From Piscicola geometra (Eukaryota; Annelida; Clitellata; Hirudinida; Piscicolidae): DNA of 64,000 nt. The stretch lies in contig OX030958.1 in the NCBI GenBank assembly GCA_943735955.1, positions 2,611,531 to 2,675,530 on the forward strand. The letters are read 5' to 3'. Shown here piece by piece: positions 52,333-62,640 of this stretch (positions are counted from its first letter, which is position 1; the number at the start of each line of letters is the position of its first letter). The notes under the pieces are model-generated. The model saw nothing but the letters and a program-made list of their open reading frames with translations. It had not been told where the DNA came from and searched no databases. Both the position numbers and the translations under genes were made by a program.

Positions 52333-54305
52333 CTGTTTGGTCGAACAAATCTTAAATGCTAATTCGTTGCTTTAAGAAAAAGTTTACGCACTGAAGAAGA
52401 CATAAGCGCGTAGACACAATTTCAAACCCTGCTCTAAAGCTCTTCAAAGACCGTCGCCTCATATTTGTGTGTGATTGCAACGATGGACGACATAGCGATA
52501 GACAGACGTTCCACTTTGCAACAACCTGCGTCTGTGTCAGTCCGAGAGAGGCGGCCAACTCAGCCCTCTCGGGCAGTGCCAAGTACTGCGTTCGCTGGAA
52601 GCGTCTGTTCAGCTGCTGGAGCTGCAAACTCGAGTAGATGGTGCGAGGCTTCCTTGCCTTCTTCTTTCCCGCCGTCACTTCGTCGCTTCCTTTCGTCTCG
52701 ATGCGTGGCACGTCGTAGATGTTTATGTCTGTTGTGTGTGTTGTGTGTGTGATGTGTGTGTGTGTGATGTGTGTGTTGTGTGGTGTTGTGTGTGTGTTGT
52801 GTGTGTGTTGTGTGTGTGTTGTGTGGTGTTGTGTGGTGTGGTGTTTTGTGTGTTGTGTGGTGGGTGTTGTGTGGTGGGTGTTGTGTGGTGTTGTGTGGTG
52901 TGGTATGTGTGTGGTGTGTGGTGTTTTGTGTGTTGTGTGGTGTGGTGTTGTGTGGTGTGGTGTGTGTGTGGTGTTGTGTGGTGTTGTGTGTGTTGTGTGT
53001 GTGATGTGTGTGTCTGTTGTGTGTGTGATGTGTGTGTTGTGTGGTGTTTTGTGTGTTGTGTGGTGTGGTGTTGTGTGGTGTGGTGTGTGTGTGGTGTTGT
53101 GTGTGTTGTGTGTGTTGTGTTGTGTGTGTGATGTGTGTGTTGTGTGGTGTTTTGTGTGTTGTGTGGTGTGGTGTTGTGTGGTGTGGTGTGTGTGTGGTGT
53201 TGTGTGGTGTTGTGTGTGTTGTGTGTGTTGTGTTGTGTAGTGTGTGTATGGTGTTGTGTGTGTGGTGTTGTGTGGTGTTGTGTGTGTGGTGTTGTGTGGT
53301 GTTGTGTGTGTGGTGTTGTGTGTGTGGTGTTGTGTGGTGTTGTTTTGTGTGGTGTTGTGTGGTGTGGTGTTGTGTGGTGTGTTTTGTGGCACTGTTTGGG
53401 GTTGTGTGGTGTTGTGTAGCTTTTTTTTGAGTTATGTGGTGTTTTGTGGAACATTTTGTTAAGGACGTTGTTTGTGGTGTCGAGTGGAGTTGTGTAAAGC
53501 TGGTCGATTATGAGTTTAACTAGGAAAAGAATATTAATAAATCTTTAAAAACATTTAAACTCGCTAAAAACAATAAATCAAAATTGAAGTTGCAAAAATA
53601 TAAAATAGAAAAATCTAATGAAGTTATCAAAAAAGAATAATAATCTTTAAATAGATGTTGTTTGCATAGGCCATGTTTTATAAGGTAGCTTTTCAGTGTT
53701 TGTTTAATTGTTCATAAATACAATTTTGTCAAACAAATTAAATAATTTTTATTAGATAAATCTTTTCACAAACGTCTATCCCGGCTGGAGGCAGAGTTGA
53801 AGAGTCGCGAGGCCATGCAGGAGGAATAGTGCGGGTAGACTGCTCTGGAGGTGCAGGAGAACGAACTGGGAAGCGACTGGTGGTTGTTGTGGTGGTTGTT
53901 GTTGTGGTGGTTGTTGTGGTGGTTGTTGTTGTGGTGGTTGTTGTTGTGGTTGCTGTTGTTGTGGTTGCTGAGGTGGTTGTTGTTGTTGTGGTTGCTGAGG
54001 TGGTTGTTGTTGTTGTGGTGGAGGTTGTGCATGCCAGCGTGGTTGTTGAGGTTCGAAGCGCGTTCGTGGTCAGCGTCACTGATGCCTTTGACTTGGTTCA
54101 TCGAGTCGTAAGCTTGATTGGCCTGCAGAGGGAAGTGAGACGGGCGTTGGCAGTGGTTCATGTGGCTGCTGCTGTGGTGGTAGTGGCTACCGTACAGCGA
54201 AGACTTCATGTTGTCGTAAGCACCCTCTGGCATGTCTTCATGAAACTCTAGAAAGATCTCTTTGCCTTCCTCACCTCCTGCTGTCGTCATCTTCTGAAGC
54301 ATCAT
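51565..54305 (-). CDS. Dll: Distal-less (Dlx) homeodomain transcription factor, three coding exons, about 500 aa
   Basis: Family knowledge: Distal-less/Dlx proteins are nuclear DNA-binding regulators of appendage and nervous-system patterning. Exons (minus): 53774-54305, 52526-52728, 51565-52332. The homeodomain covers residues about 202-261, running from [20 protein letters not shown] through [19 protein letters not shown] to [16 protein letters not shown]48, Q50, N51 and R53 are present. The intron between homeodomain residues 44 and 45 is the known Dlx position. The segment [21 protein letters not shown] is closest, in my memory, to arthropod Distal-less. Homeodomain position 56 is Val where Phe or Tyr is usual. 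The N-terminal exon has a long Asn/His tract and the C-terminus has a [10 protein letters not shown] motif near its end. The start is the first of two adjacent ATGs (54305, 54302); a TTG precedes it. A normal polyadenylation signal follows the stop. Confidence 0.96.
52333..52525. other. Distal-less intron 2, 193 bp
   Basis: A short ordinary intron without repeats, in contrast to intron 1. Confidence 0.9.
52526..52728 (-). CDS. Dll: Distal-less exon 2 (residues 179-245), homeodomain residues 1-44
   Basis: The exon runs from [17 protein letters not shown] to GLTQTQ, with acceptor CACAACAG, phase 1, and donor GTTGTT, phase 0. It contains the basic N-terminal arm KKKARKPR and helices 1 and 2. 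The acceptor is the last part of a GTGTGG/CACACC array. Confidence 0.97.
52729..53773. repeat. Distal-less intron 1 with a GTGTGGTGTT-type array (52731-53420)
   Basis: Units such as TGTGTTGTGTGGTGTTGTGT and higher-order blocks (for example TTTTGTGTGTTGTGTGGTGT, recurring near 52922, 53047 and 53151) run into the exon 2 acceptor. The minus strand is C/A-only (CACACCACACAACACC) and so free of AG. Several frames of 100-350 codons on both strands are artefacts. The donor side 53421-53773 is unique AT-rich DNA. Confidence 0.93.
53774..54305 (-). CDS. Dll: Distal-less exon 1 (residues 1-177)
   Basis: The exon begins [20 protein letters not shown] and ends SASSRDR plus one base, with donor GTTTGT in phase 1. 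Residues about 96-145 are HNNNN/HHNN repeats, encoded by CAACAACCACC-type tandem DNA. No homeodomain lies here. Assignment rests on position, the matching phase and the His/Tyr-rich character of Dlx N-termini. Confidence 0.8.
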
Positions 54306-56484
54306 CACCTCCAATTTAGTTTTTCCAAAATTTTAATTTTTTTCAAGATTTTTTCTTGATTATCTTACTTTTTAAACTTGTATTGTTTCAAATTTTCATC
54401 TTAATTTTTAAATAAAAAATCTTTTTAACGTGTTTACTATCTCGAACGTCCAGCTCAGCTATAAGCAATAAAAATTGTAGCTGTTGTAGGAAGCAATTAG
54501 AAGTTTTTTCGTTTATAGAAAATTTAATTATTTCAACGTATATATTTAATTTTTTCGAAAAAAATCCTAATTTTGATTACTTAATTTTATTTATGAATCA
54601 GCAGCAAACCCTGTTCTTTAATTGCTTGGATTCTGTCAAAGTGCCAAGAGGACAATTAAGAAAGCATTTGGCGTGAACAATTGCGCCAATTAACGTCTGC
54701 TACAAACGTCATTAAAATTATAAGTTCTCATTAAACAAATTATAATCATAGGTCTTGTTATTTCTTTTTATTTGCGTCGCAGGCGCATCGATTGCTGTTA
54801 TTAGCTCGACGTTCAAAGCACTGCTGCCTCTGGAAAGCTGTTATCACGCCAAATTATACCTCTCAAATTATAGCCTCCACCATTGCAATCGTCGCGTGAC
54901 GTGGACGCTGTCTTCTGATTCGTGGCCACGACCACGCCCTCTTCCAAATGACGGCTTCCTATTGGTGGAAGCACGAATAATTAGAGATGATGTGATGTCA
55001 AGTAGACGACAAATTGTGCTCTTGTGGCACTTGCTCGGAGACACGGGTAGAAATGTATTGAGTTTCAAAGCTTCTGAACGGAATATGGTCTTTTAGGGAA
55101 TTATTTGAAATAAAGAAGAAAGACGTTGATTAATAATAAAATAGATTTACTGTCAAATGTTTCAATGCTTTAGATTCTTTTATGATTGAATTAACAAATT
55201 AAAAGTATATGCTTGATTTTTCAACATTTTAAAATTATTTAGAGCAAAAGCTCTCGAAAAATATTGCTTTAATACAAAAATTTGAATTTAAAATGGTTAT
55301 TGACTGAAATTTTTATTCTTACAAATGTCAAATCATGATAAAGGCATACTGCTTTAAACCCGAACCATACTACAAACATTTTTTCTATCCCCACACCCAC
55401 CCCCCCCAAATGATTGCTACTTTAAATATTCGTTATAAATACATTTTTTATTTTAAGTTTATTATTTTGTGTTTATTTATTTTTGAAATCAATATTTTTC
55501 AATAAATAATAGGAAAGCTTAAATTTTAACAAACTCAGTTCTTTTTCTAGCACTTTGCCCTTTCAGCTAAAAATGCTAGCTATAGTATGTTTTGAAAAGA
55601 AGTGTCCAAATGAATAACTTAAATTACATACACAATTTTATGTTTTTTATTGTATATTTAAATATACAATTATCTTAAGCTAGAGCATTAGTTACCGTGA
55701 AATACCAGATTTTTCGGACATCATTAATGTTCATACACCATAATTTTTCGAATATGTTTTTTTTGGGTCTTTAGTTCGGACATGAATTGTAAAAACAAGA
55801 ATGTCAATAGTGGCAATTATGTCAAAGTATAATAATAATCGACACAGAATTCCAATAATATTAGGGCTGATTTAATCTCACTAATGGAACAAAAACATTT
55901 ATCCATTTAGACTTTAAAAAATTTATTTAAAAATACGTCCATTTTCGTATATTCGAAAAAACAATCATTCAAAAGTGTGTGTATATATTGGTATTTCCCG
56001 GTACTTTCAAAAACAGTTTAAAAAAGTATTTATGAAAGTTAATGGGCGCCGACTATGAAGGCTGCTTAATGTCGTGTATGGAGTCTGCTACCAAACATTT
56101 GGAAAAAAAAAATTTAACGATAAAAAGAGAAATGTAGCAATAAAAAGAGAAATGTAGCAATAAAAAGAGAGATAATCCAAAGAGTCAATTAAGCTGAGCC
56201 TCTGGTCGTTCTAGCGGCTATATAGGTTATGTAGGTGGTGTCAGGGTCAGAACGCTATGCCTCGCCATCAATAGCAATATTTACTGTCTTTCAGAATTTC
56301 GAGTTCACACATTTTCTGTGCACTATTCGATCTGAACTGACTCGTTATTTATATTCAGCTTTGAATTTCAAAAACAACTTTAAATGATTTACTTTTTATA
56401 GAAAGACGAGGAATAATATACAATGCTAAAAGTATTAAAACAAATTACACAACTAGTCCTCAACACACATATATCTTCTACTAT
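54306..56484. promoter_or_regulatory. Upstream region of Distal-less, with a GC-richer block at about 54770-55080
   Basis: Most of this interval is AT-rich. The block 54770-55080 is clearly richer in GC and contains TGACGTGG, CCACGCCC, an inverted CCAAT (ATTGG at about 54961) and TAATTA, elements common in promoters and enhancers. It has a 113-codon plus frame that resembles nothing I know. I infer a promoter or enhancer of the minus-strand homeobox gene. The rest holds only a short AAAAAGAGAAATGTAGCAAT tandem repeat at about 56120-56170. Confidence 0.35.
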
Positions 56485-56685
56485 GGCGAGCGGGTTGGCT
56501 TAGATTGTAAAGTCGTTAGACCTGCAACTTAAAGGTCGCCAGTTCGAATCCCTGTACAGCCAACCATGAGCTATCATATACCTAGTGTATATGATGCGGT
56601 GTTTCACGACTTATGTCGTGTGAGTGGCGCTTCAGTTGCGTGCCCGGACGCTGTACAAAACTGACATTTATTTTTATTTATCCAA
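56485..56685 (+). repeat. tRNA-derived SINE
   Basis: The 5' part resembles a tRNA gene: A box TGGCTTAGATTG (56496-56507) and B box GTTCGAATCC (56542-56551), with spacing as in tRNAs. Then comes a non-tRNA body with a perfect hairpin CACGAC-TTAT-GTCGTG (56605-56620) and a T/A-rich tail (ATTTATTTTTATTTATCC). The acceptor-stem ends do not pair, so it is not a working tRNA. I did not find a clear target duplication. Confidence 0.75.
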
Positions 56686-57287
56686 TACAATACATTAGGT
56701 CCTTCATGTTCCGGCAAGTACAAGCGTAAAGATTCCAATTACACATCAACTCATTGTTCATTTTCAAATTGATTTTAAAAAATGACCTATGCATCTAAAT
56801 GTTCAAGCAAACGCCCTTTAAAACGTAAGAAGGCATACACATCTTGAAGTGCAAAACAGTTTAGAGAGATATTAACAGTTTTAAGAGCATTAAAGGTCAC
56901 ATCTGAAAGAATTTGAAAATTGAACCAAATCGAGGAAAATGACAGTGAAGGAAATTATCTCCAACAACCACCTCCACAACAACACTACAAGAACTACATT
57001 CGCAACACAAGGCAGTCTCGGCATGTTTTGGCACACCTTGCAATGCAACTCTGCATGATTACAAGCGAGTTGAAAGTTTAATAAAATCAATGAAGTTTAA
57101 TAATCTGAAAGTGCATCTCTTCGTCAAACGGGTGGAAGCTCTAGACCGCTGCAGCACATAGCTCTCATCATCATCATCACCACCATCACAAAAACCATTA
57201 TCATCTCCCCCTGCATTAATCACAATTCATGAATGTACAACAATTCATGCATTGATAAATTGGAATGCATCACCATTCATGCATTCA
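56686..57287. other. Intergenic region and 3' flank of the HYLS1-like gene
   Basis: AT-rich DNA with CAT/CAC-rich patches. A 66-codon minus frame (56890-57090) has a CxxC-rich patch that I could not assign. Confidence 0.5.
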
Positions 57288-57374
57288 TCAATTGAACGTC
57301 CACTCTGTCTCAAGCATCTTCTCTTTGTTCTGCTGCACTGACTTGCTTCTGAAGTCCACTGGCAGCAGTTTATT
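57288..57374 (-). CDS. HYLS1: HYLS1-like terminal exon
   Basis: 28 codons and TGA. The acceptor TGCATGCAG is the end of a tetranucleotide repeat. It is charged and non-repetitive, unlike its surroundings. The link to the preceding exon rests on phase and distance. Confidence 0.5.
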   Translation of the reverse strand, partial: NKLLPVDFRSKSVQQNKEKMLETEWTFN

Positions 57375-57985
57375 CTGCATGCATGCATGCATGGATGGAT
57401 GAATGGATAGATGCATGGATGGTGGATGAATGGATAAATGGATGGTGCATGGATAGATGGATGCATGAATGGATGGATGAGAATAAAGGTTAATAGATAA
57501 AGAAAGGAATGAAAATAGCAAAACAAAAGAAATTTTGAAGGATTGTAGATTAATGAATGAATGAAAATACAATCAGTATATCCACCTCACCAATGAGGCC
57601 AAGCATCCACCAAGCCTCATTCTCTCTTCACCACATTCTTGCCGCACCACACACCATTTCAGCTGCCCTTCTCACACCACAACCTATTCTACCACCTTCC
57701 CCCCTCCACCCCACACACCCCACTACCATTCTCCCCACACCACCTCCCCAAGACCACCCTTCCTTCTCCCCTCCTCCCCCCTCACCATCCAACAAACCTT
57801 ATTAACAATCGGTTCGTAGTGGCTTACCATGTTCCTAACTTGCCATCGCAGTCTCTTGTGCTGTCTGTCCCCTCCAGGAATGGGTAAGTCACGCCAGAAA
57901 CGTCTGTATTCGTGATAACGACTTACCGGGTCGCTTCTGTTGCTCAGTCGAGTGTTGTCCTCATGACTTACCCTTCTTATTACCG
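57288..57985 (-). CDS. HYLS1: HYLS1-like centriole/cilium protein, last two exons (5' part outside or unresolved)
   Basis: Two minus exons join in phase 0: 57828-57985 and 57288-57374. The first encodes VIRRVSHEDNTRLSNRSDPV, SRYHEYRRFWRDLPIPGGDR and QHKRLRWQVRNM. The pattern DPV..Y..Y...W....PG......LRW.VR recalls the conserved C-terminal HYLS1 domain, a centriolar protein needed for cilium formation; this is from memory and unverified. The second encodes NKLLPVDFRSKSVQQNKEKM then LETEWTFN and TGA. Donor GTAAGC and acceptor GCATGCAG are good. The acceptor of 57985 lies in CAACAACAACAG, the end of the 26-bp array, in phase 1, so at least one further exon must lie beyond the right edge. The coding character is more certain than the name. 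Confidence 0.55.
57375..57480. repeat. ATGG/ATGC tetranucleotide repeat at the acceptor of the HYLS1-like terminal exon
   Basis: GCATGCATGCATGGATGGAT-type repeats begin at the splice acceptor and run about 100 bp into the intron. Confidence 0.85.
57481..57827. other. Rest of HYLS1-like last intron
   Basis: The stretch has an AT-rich part and then a C/A/T-rich part (57600-57800, CACACC and CCTCC strings). Overlapping 82-codon plus frames are low-complexity artefacts. Confidence 0.6.
57828..57985 (-). CDS. HYLS1: HYLS1-like penultimate exon
   Basis: 52 codons after a split codon, ending QVRNM with donor GTAAGC. The frame is also open upstream through the 26-bp array, so the array could in principle be read as coding; the acceptor CAACAG at the border makes splicing more likely. 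Two internal GTAAGT strings could act as alternative donors. Confidence 0.6.
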
Positions 57986-58869
57986 CTGTTGTTGTTGTTG
58001 GTGGGATGAGGAGGTTGTTGTTGTTGGTGGGATGAAGAGGTTGTTGTTGTTGGTGGAGTGGGGAGGTTGTTGTTGTTGGTGGGATGAAGAGGTTGTTGTT
58101 GTGGGTGGGGTGAGGAGGTTGTTGTTGTTGGTGGGATGAGGAGGTTGTTGTTGTTGGTGGGATGAAGAGGTTGTTGTTGTGGGTGGGGTGAGGAGGTTGT
58201 TGTTGTTGGTGGGATGAAGAGGTTGTTGTTGTTGGAGGGATGAAGAGGTTGTTGTTGTTGGTGGGGTGAGGAGGTTGTTGTTGTTGGTGGGATGAGGAGG
58301 TTGTTGTTGTTGGTGGGGTGAGGAGGTTGTTGTTGTTGGTGGGGTGAGGAGGTTGTTGTTGTTGGTGGGGTGAGGAGGTTGTTGTTTTTGGTGGGGTGAG
58401 GAGGTTGTTGTTGTTGGTGGGATGAGGAGGTTGTTGTTGGTGGTGGGGTGAGGAGGTTGTTGTTGTTGGTGGAGTGAGGAGGTTGTTGTTGTTGTTGGTG
58501 GGGTGAGGAGGTTGTTGTTGTTGGTGGGGTGAGGAGGTTGTTGTTGTTGGTGGGATGAGAAGGTCGTTGTTGTTGGTGGGGTGAGGAGGTTGTTGTTGTT
58601 GGTGGGGTGAGGAGGTTGTTGTTGTTGGTGGGATGAGGAGGTTGTTGTTGTTGGTGGGGTGAAGAGGTTGTTGTTGGTGGTGGGGTGAAGAGGTTGTTGT
58701 TGTTGGTGGGGTGGGGAGGTTGTTGTTGTTGGTGGGGTGGGGAGGTTGTTGTTGGTGGTGGGGTGAGGAGGTTGTTGTTGTTGGTGGGATGAGGAGGTTG
58801 TTGTTGTTGGTGGGGTGAGGAGGTTGTTGTTGTTGGTGGTGTGAGGAGGTTATTGTTGTTGGTGGTGTG
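57986..58869. repeat. 26-bp minisatellite, left part, at the acceptor of the HYLS1-like exon
   Basis: The unit is GGTGGGGTGAGGAGGTTGTT followed by GTTGTT, with G/A variation (GGGATGAGG, GGGATGAAG) and GTTGGTGGTGG length variants, about 33 copies. The minus strand (CCTCATCCCACCAACAACAA) has no AG in the usual unit and ends directly in the acceptor CAACAACAG. Confidence 0.96.
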
Positions 58870-59164
58870 GGATGCAGTCGATTCACCCCATAACCGATTC
58901 ACCCCATAACCGATTCACCCCATAACCGATTCACCCCATAACCGATTCACCCCTCAACCGATTCACCCCTTAAAATAGTTAAAAACGGACTTTATTTTTT
59001 ATAGGTATTTTGCTAAAATAAAATAATAAATTATTATTTTTTAAATAATGAAAAAAATAAAAACTATAATTTGTTCAAATAAATAAAAAACTATGAAATT
59101 TTTAAAAAATGAATAAATACATTTATTTAAAAAGATAAAATAAATGGCAAATTATTTTTTTAAA

Positions 59165-59400
59165 TTATAAAATATATCTAAAAAATATATATAAAAACTA
59201 TAACATATTAAAAAAATTATAAAATATATCTAAAAAATATATATAAAAACTATAACATATTAAAAAAATTATAAAATATATCTAAAAAATATATATAAAA
59301 ACTATAACATATTAAAAAAATTTTAAAATATATCTAAAAAATATATATAAAAACTATAACATATTAAAAAAATTATATAATATAAAAAAAATTATAAAAT
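59165..59400. repeat. About 55-bp AT-rich tandem repeat in the foldback element
   Basis: AAATATATCTAAAAAATATA followed by TATAAAAACTATAACATATTAAAAAAATT is repeated about four times. Confidence 0.85.
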
Positions 59401-59860
59401 ATTAAAAATTATAAAATATTTAAAAAATTATAAAATATTTAAAAAATTATAAAATATTAAAAATTATAAAATATTTAAAAAATTATAAAATATGTAAAAA
59501 ATTATAAAATATTTAAAAAATTATAAAATATTAAAAAAAATATAAAATATTTAAAAAATTATAAAATATTTAAAAAATTATAAAATATTTAAAAAATTAT
59601 AAAATATTTAAAAAATTATAAAATATTAAAAAAATTATAAAATATTTAAAAAATTATAAAATAGTAAAAAAATTATAAAAAATTATAAAATTATAAAATA
59701 TTGAAAAAATTATAAAATATTAAAAAAATTATAAAATATTGAAAAAATTATAAAATATTAAAAAAATTATAAAATATTAAAAATTATAAAATATTAAAAA
59801 AATTATAAAATATTCAAAAAATTATAAAATATTCAAAAAATTATAAAATATTCAAAAAAT
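59401..59860. repeat. 19-bp AT-only repeat in the foldback element
   Basis: The unit TTATAAAATATTTAAAAAA occurs with length and base variants, about 24 copies. Confidence 0.85.
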
Positions 59861-59861
59861 T

Positions 59862-60805
59862 ATAAAATAAATAGATAATTATAAAATAAATAGATAATTA
59901 TAAAATAAATAGATAATTATAAAATAAATAGATAATTATAAAATAAATAGATAATTATAAAATAAATAGATAATTATAAAATAAATAGATAATTATAAAA
60001 TAAATAGATAATTATAAAATAAATAGATAATTATAAAATAAATAGATAATTATAAAATAAATAGATAATTATAAAATAAATAGATAATTATAAAATAAAT
60101 AGATAATTATAAAATAAATAGATAATTATAAAATAAATAGATAATTATAAAATAAATAGATAATTATAAAATAAATAGATAATTATAAAATAAATAGATA
60201 ATTATAAAATAAATAGATAATTATAAAATAAATAGATAATTATAAAATAAATAGATAATTATAAAATAAATAGATAATTATAAAATAAATAGATAATTAT
60301 AAAATAAATAGATAATTATAAAATAAATAGATAATTATACAATAAATAGATAATTATAAAATAAATAGATAATTATAAAATAAATAGATAATTATAAAAT
60401 AAATAGATAATTATAAAATAAATAGATAATTATAAAATAAATAGATAATTATAAAATAAATAGATAGTTATAAAATAAACAGATAATTATAAAATAAATA
60501 GATAATTATAAAATAAATAGATAATTATAAAATAAATAGATAATTATGAAACAAATAGATAATTATAAAATAAATAGGTAATTATAAAATAAATAGATAA
60601 TTATAAAATAAATAGATAATTATAAAATAAATAGATAGTTATAAAATAAATAGATAATTATAAAATAAATAGATAATTCTAAAACAAATAGATAATTATA
60701 AAATAAATAGATAATTATAAAATAAATAGATAATTATAAAATAAATAGATAATTATAAAATAAATAGATAATTATAAAATAAATAGATATTTATAAAATA
60801 AATAG
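59862..60805. repeat. 19-bp minisatellite in the foldback element, about 50 units
   Basis: The unit TAGATAATTATAAAATAAA is nearly invariant for most of the array (starts at 59891 and 59910 show the period). Substitutions cluster between 60340 and 60690. Confidence 0.95.
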
Positions 60806-60900
60806 CTCTGATTGGCCATCACGAAAATCAAATGTTTGTTTGTACGCGCATTGTAAAAAATTCAAAACTTGTTATTTCTGAAAAAGTGCAGTTATATTTA

Positions 60901-60940
60901 TGCAGTCGATTCATCCCTTGACCGATCCACCCCTCAATAG
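60901..60940. repeat. Degenerate internal copy of the foldback terminus
   Basis: TGCAGTCGATTCATCCCTTG continuing ACCGATCCACCCCTC repeats the left terminus with two decayed 16-bp units, in left-end orientation. Confidence 0.85.
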
Positions 60941-61914
60941 TATACTTTTAATAATTATAGTAATAGTATATTTATATTTTATAACATATTTATATTATTA
61001 ATAGTATATTTATATTATTAATAGTATATTTATATTTTATATAGCATATTTATAATTTTCATAGTATGTTTATATTTATACCAGTATATTTATCCTTATA
61101 CCAGTATATTTATATTCATACCAGTATATTTATATTTTATATAGTATATTTTATATTGAATAACTTGTTATTGAATAATGATAATTTAATATCATGAATT
61201 GGTTTTTAAAAGAAAATTTTTTTTTGTGTTTTTTGTCAAATAAATAATTATTTTGGATATATTTTCAATTTATAATTCATGGAAAGAATAGAAGCCAGGT
61301 TAACCTATTAACGAAATCTTCATTAATGGCAGATGTATATATTCGTTGCTTACTTTCAGTATGCTAGTGTACTTTTAACCGAAATTTTATTTTTTCGACA
61401 AAATAAACAAGGTTGGAACCAAACTAATACATAGTTCTCTCACAATTAGCATGAGATGTGAGATACGGGTAAGAATTGCCTAAAAACTGGGAAATGTGAA
61501 AAAATGTATAAATTCAGTAGAAGGGAGATATGTGCAGGATGGACGATTCAAGTCAACTGATTGCAAAGAAAAGAGATAGGAAAGAGAAAAAAGCACCGTT
61601 TTTATATGTCCTTTAAAAATAGTCTGTTTATTCCTCACTTCCTAATAAATTCCTAATCAACTGCATGATCTGCCCCATGTTAAAAATTACTAATGTATGC
61701 TTCGCTTTTACTTGCTAAAAAAGTTCAATTAATTCTAAAAAGAATCATTCCTCAAGGTTCATTTTGTCCAAAGGCTGTCATAAATTACAACCCTAAAATG
61801 AATTAGTTGAAAAGAGTGTCTTGTATTTAGTAATTTATTTTGTGTTGAATAATTTATTTTTTATTCAAAATTTGTTTTGATAAAGTATTTTGAATTTAAT
61901 AAATTATTTTATAT
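60941..61914. other. Unique AT-rich core of the foldback element
   Basis: It holds a few TTATACCAGTATATTTAT-type repeats at 61050-61140 and then about 650 bp of unique AT-rich DNA without a reading frame I can support. Confidence 0.6.
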
Positions 61915-62470
61915 TTAAAATTTTATTTTTTATTTAAAATTTTATTTTTTATTTAAAATTTTATTTTTTATTTAAAATTTTATTTTTTATTTAAAATTTT
62001 ATTTTTTATTTAAAATTTTATTTTTTATTTAAAATTTTATTTTTTTATTTAAAATTTTATTTTATATTTGAAATTTTATTTTTTATTTAAAATTTTATTT
62101 TATATTAAAAATTTTATTTTTTATTAAAAATTTTATTTTATATTAAAAATTTTATTTTATATTAAAAATTTTATTTTATATTAAAAATTTTATTTTATAT
62201 TTAAAATTTATTTTATATTTAAACTTTTATTTTATATTTAAACTTGTATTTTATATTTAAACTTTTATTTTATATTTAAAAATTTATTTTATATTTAAAA
62301 TTTTATTTCATATTTACAATTTTATTTTATATTCACAATTTTATTTTGTATTTAAAATTTTATTTTACATTTAAAATTTTATTTTATATTTAAAATTTTA
62401 TTTTATATTTACAATTTTATTTTATATTTACAATTTTATTTTATATTTAAAATTTTATTTTATATTAAAA
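61915..62470. repeat. About 19-bp AT-rich repeat in the right arm of the foldback element
   Basis: The unit AAAATTTTATTTTTTATTT is repeated about 30 times, drifting to TTTTATTTTATATTTAAAA on the right. Confidence 0.9.
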
Positions 62471-62640
62471 TTTTTATTTTAAAAAAGTCCGTTTTTAACT
62501 ATTTTGAGGGGTGAATCGGTTGAGGGGTGAATCGGTTATGGGGTGAATCGGTTAAGGGGTGAATCGGTTATGGGGTGAATCGGTTATGGGGTGAATCGGT
62601 TATGGGGTGAATCGGTTAAGGGGTGAATCGACTGCAATTC

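Larger units (their letters stand above)
58870..62640. mobile_element. Foldback-type DNA element, 3771 bp, with tandem-repeat inverted termini and 9-bp duplication
   Basis: The left end is GGATGCAGT followed by six 16-bp units CGATTCACCCCATAAC and then AAAATAGTTAAAAACGGACT. The right end is the inverse: GAATTGCAGT with eight units and the same AAAATAGTTAAAAACGGACT. Both sides are flanked by GGTGGTGTG (58861-58869 and 62641-62649). Removing the element and one copy restores a normal 26-bp repeat unit. Long inverted termini made of short tandem repeats plus a 9-bp duplication resemble Drosophila foldback (FB) and MULE-type elements. The interior is AT-rich with no transposase frame, so the copy is non-autonomous. 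Confidence 0.85.

Noticed and set aside
52352..53454. Long His/Thr-rich and Val/Cys-rich frames on both strands
   Set aside because: Translations of the GTGTGG array in Distal-less intron 1; only the homeodomain part at 52526-52728 is coding.
54755..55096. 113-codon plus frame upstream of Distal-less
   Set aside because: No similarity; the GC-richer composition is better explained by a regulatory block.
56485..56560. Functional tRNA gene
   Set aside because: A and B boxes are present, but the acceptor-stem ends do not pair and the sequence continues into a SINE-like body.
56890..57090. Cysteine-rich minus frame (CNHAELHCKVCQNMPRLPC) resembling part of a B-box zinc finger
   Set aside because: The second half of the zinc pattern would need a frameshift and no RING or coiled coil is nearby. 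Too weak to call a TRIM remnant.
57723..58902. 387- and 313-codon minus frames rich in N, Q, P, T and H
   Set aside because: These are the 26-bp array read in several frames. I keep only the non-repetitive HYLS1-like exon, although in-frame translation cannot be fully excluded.
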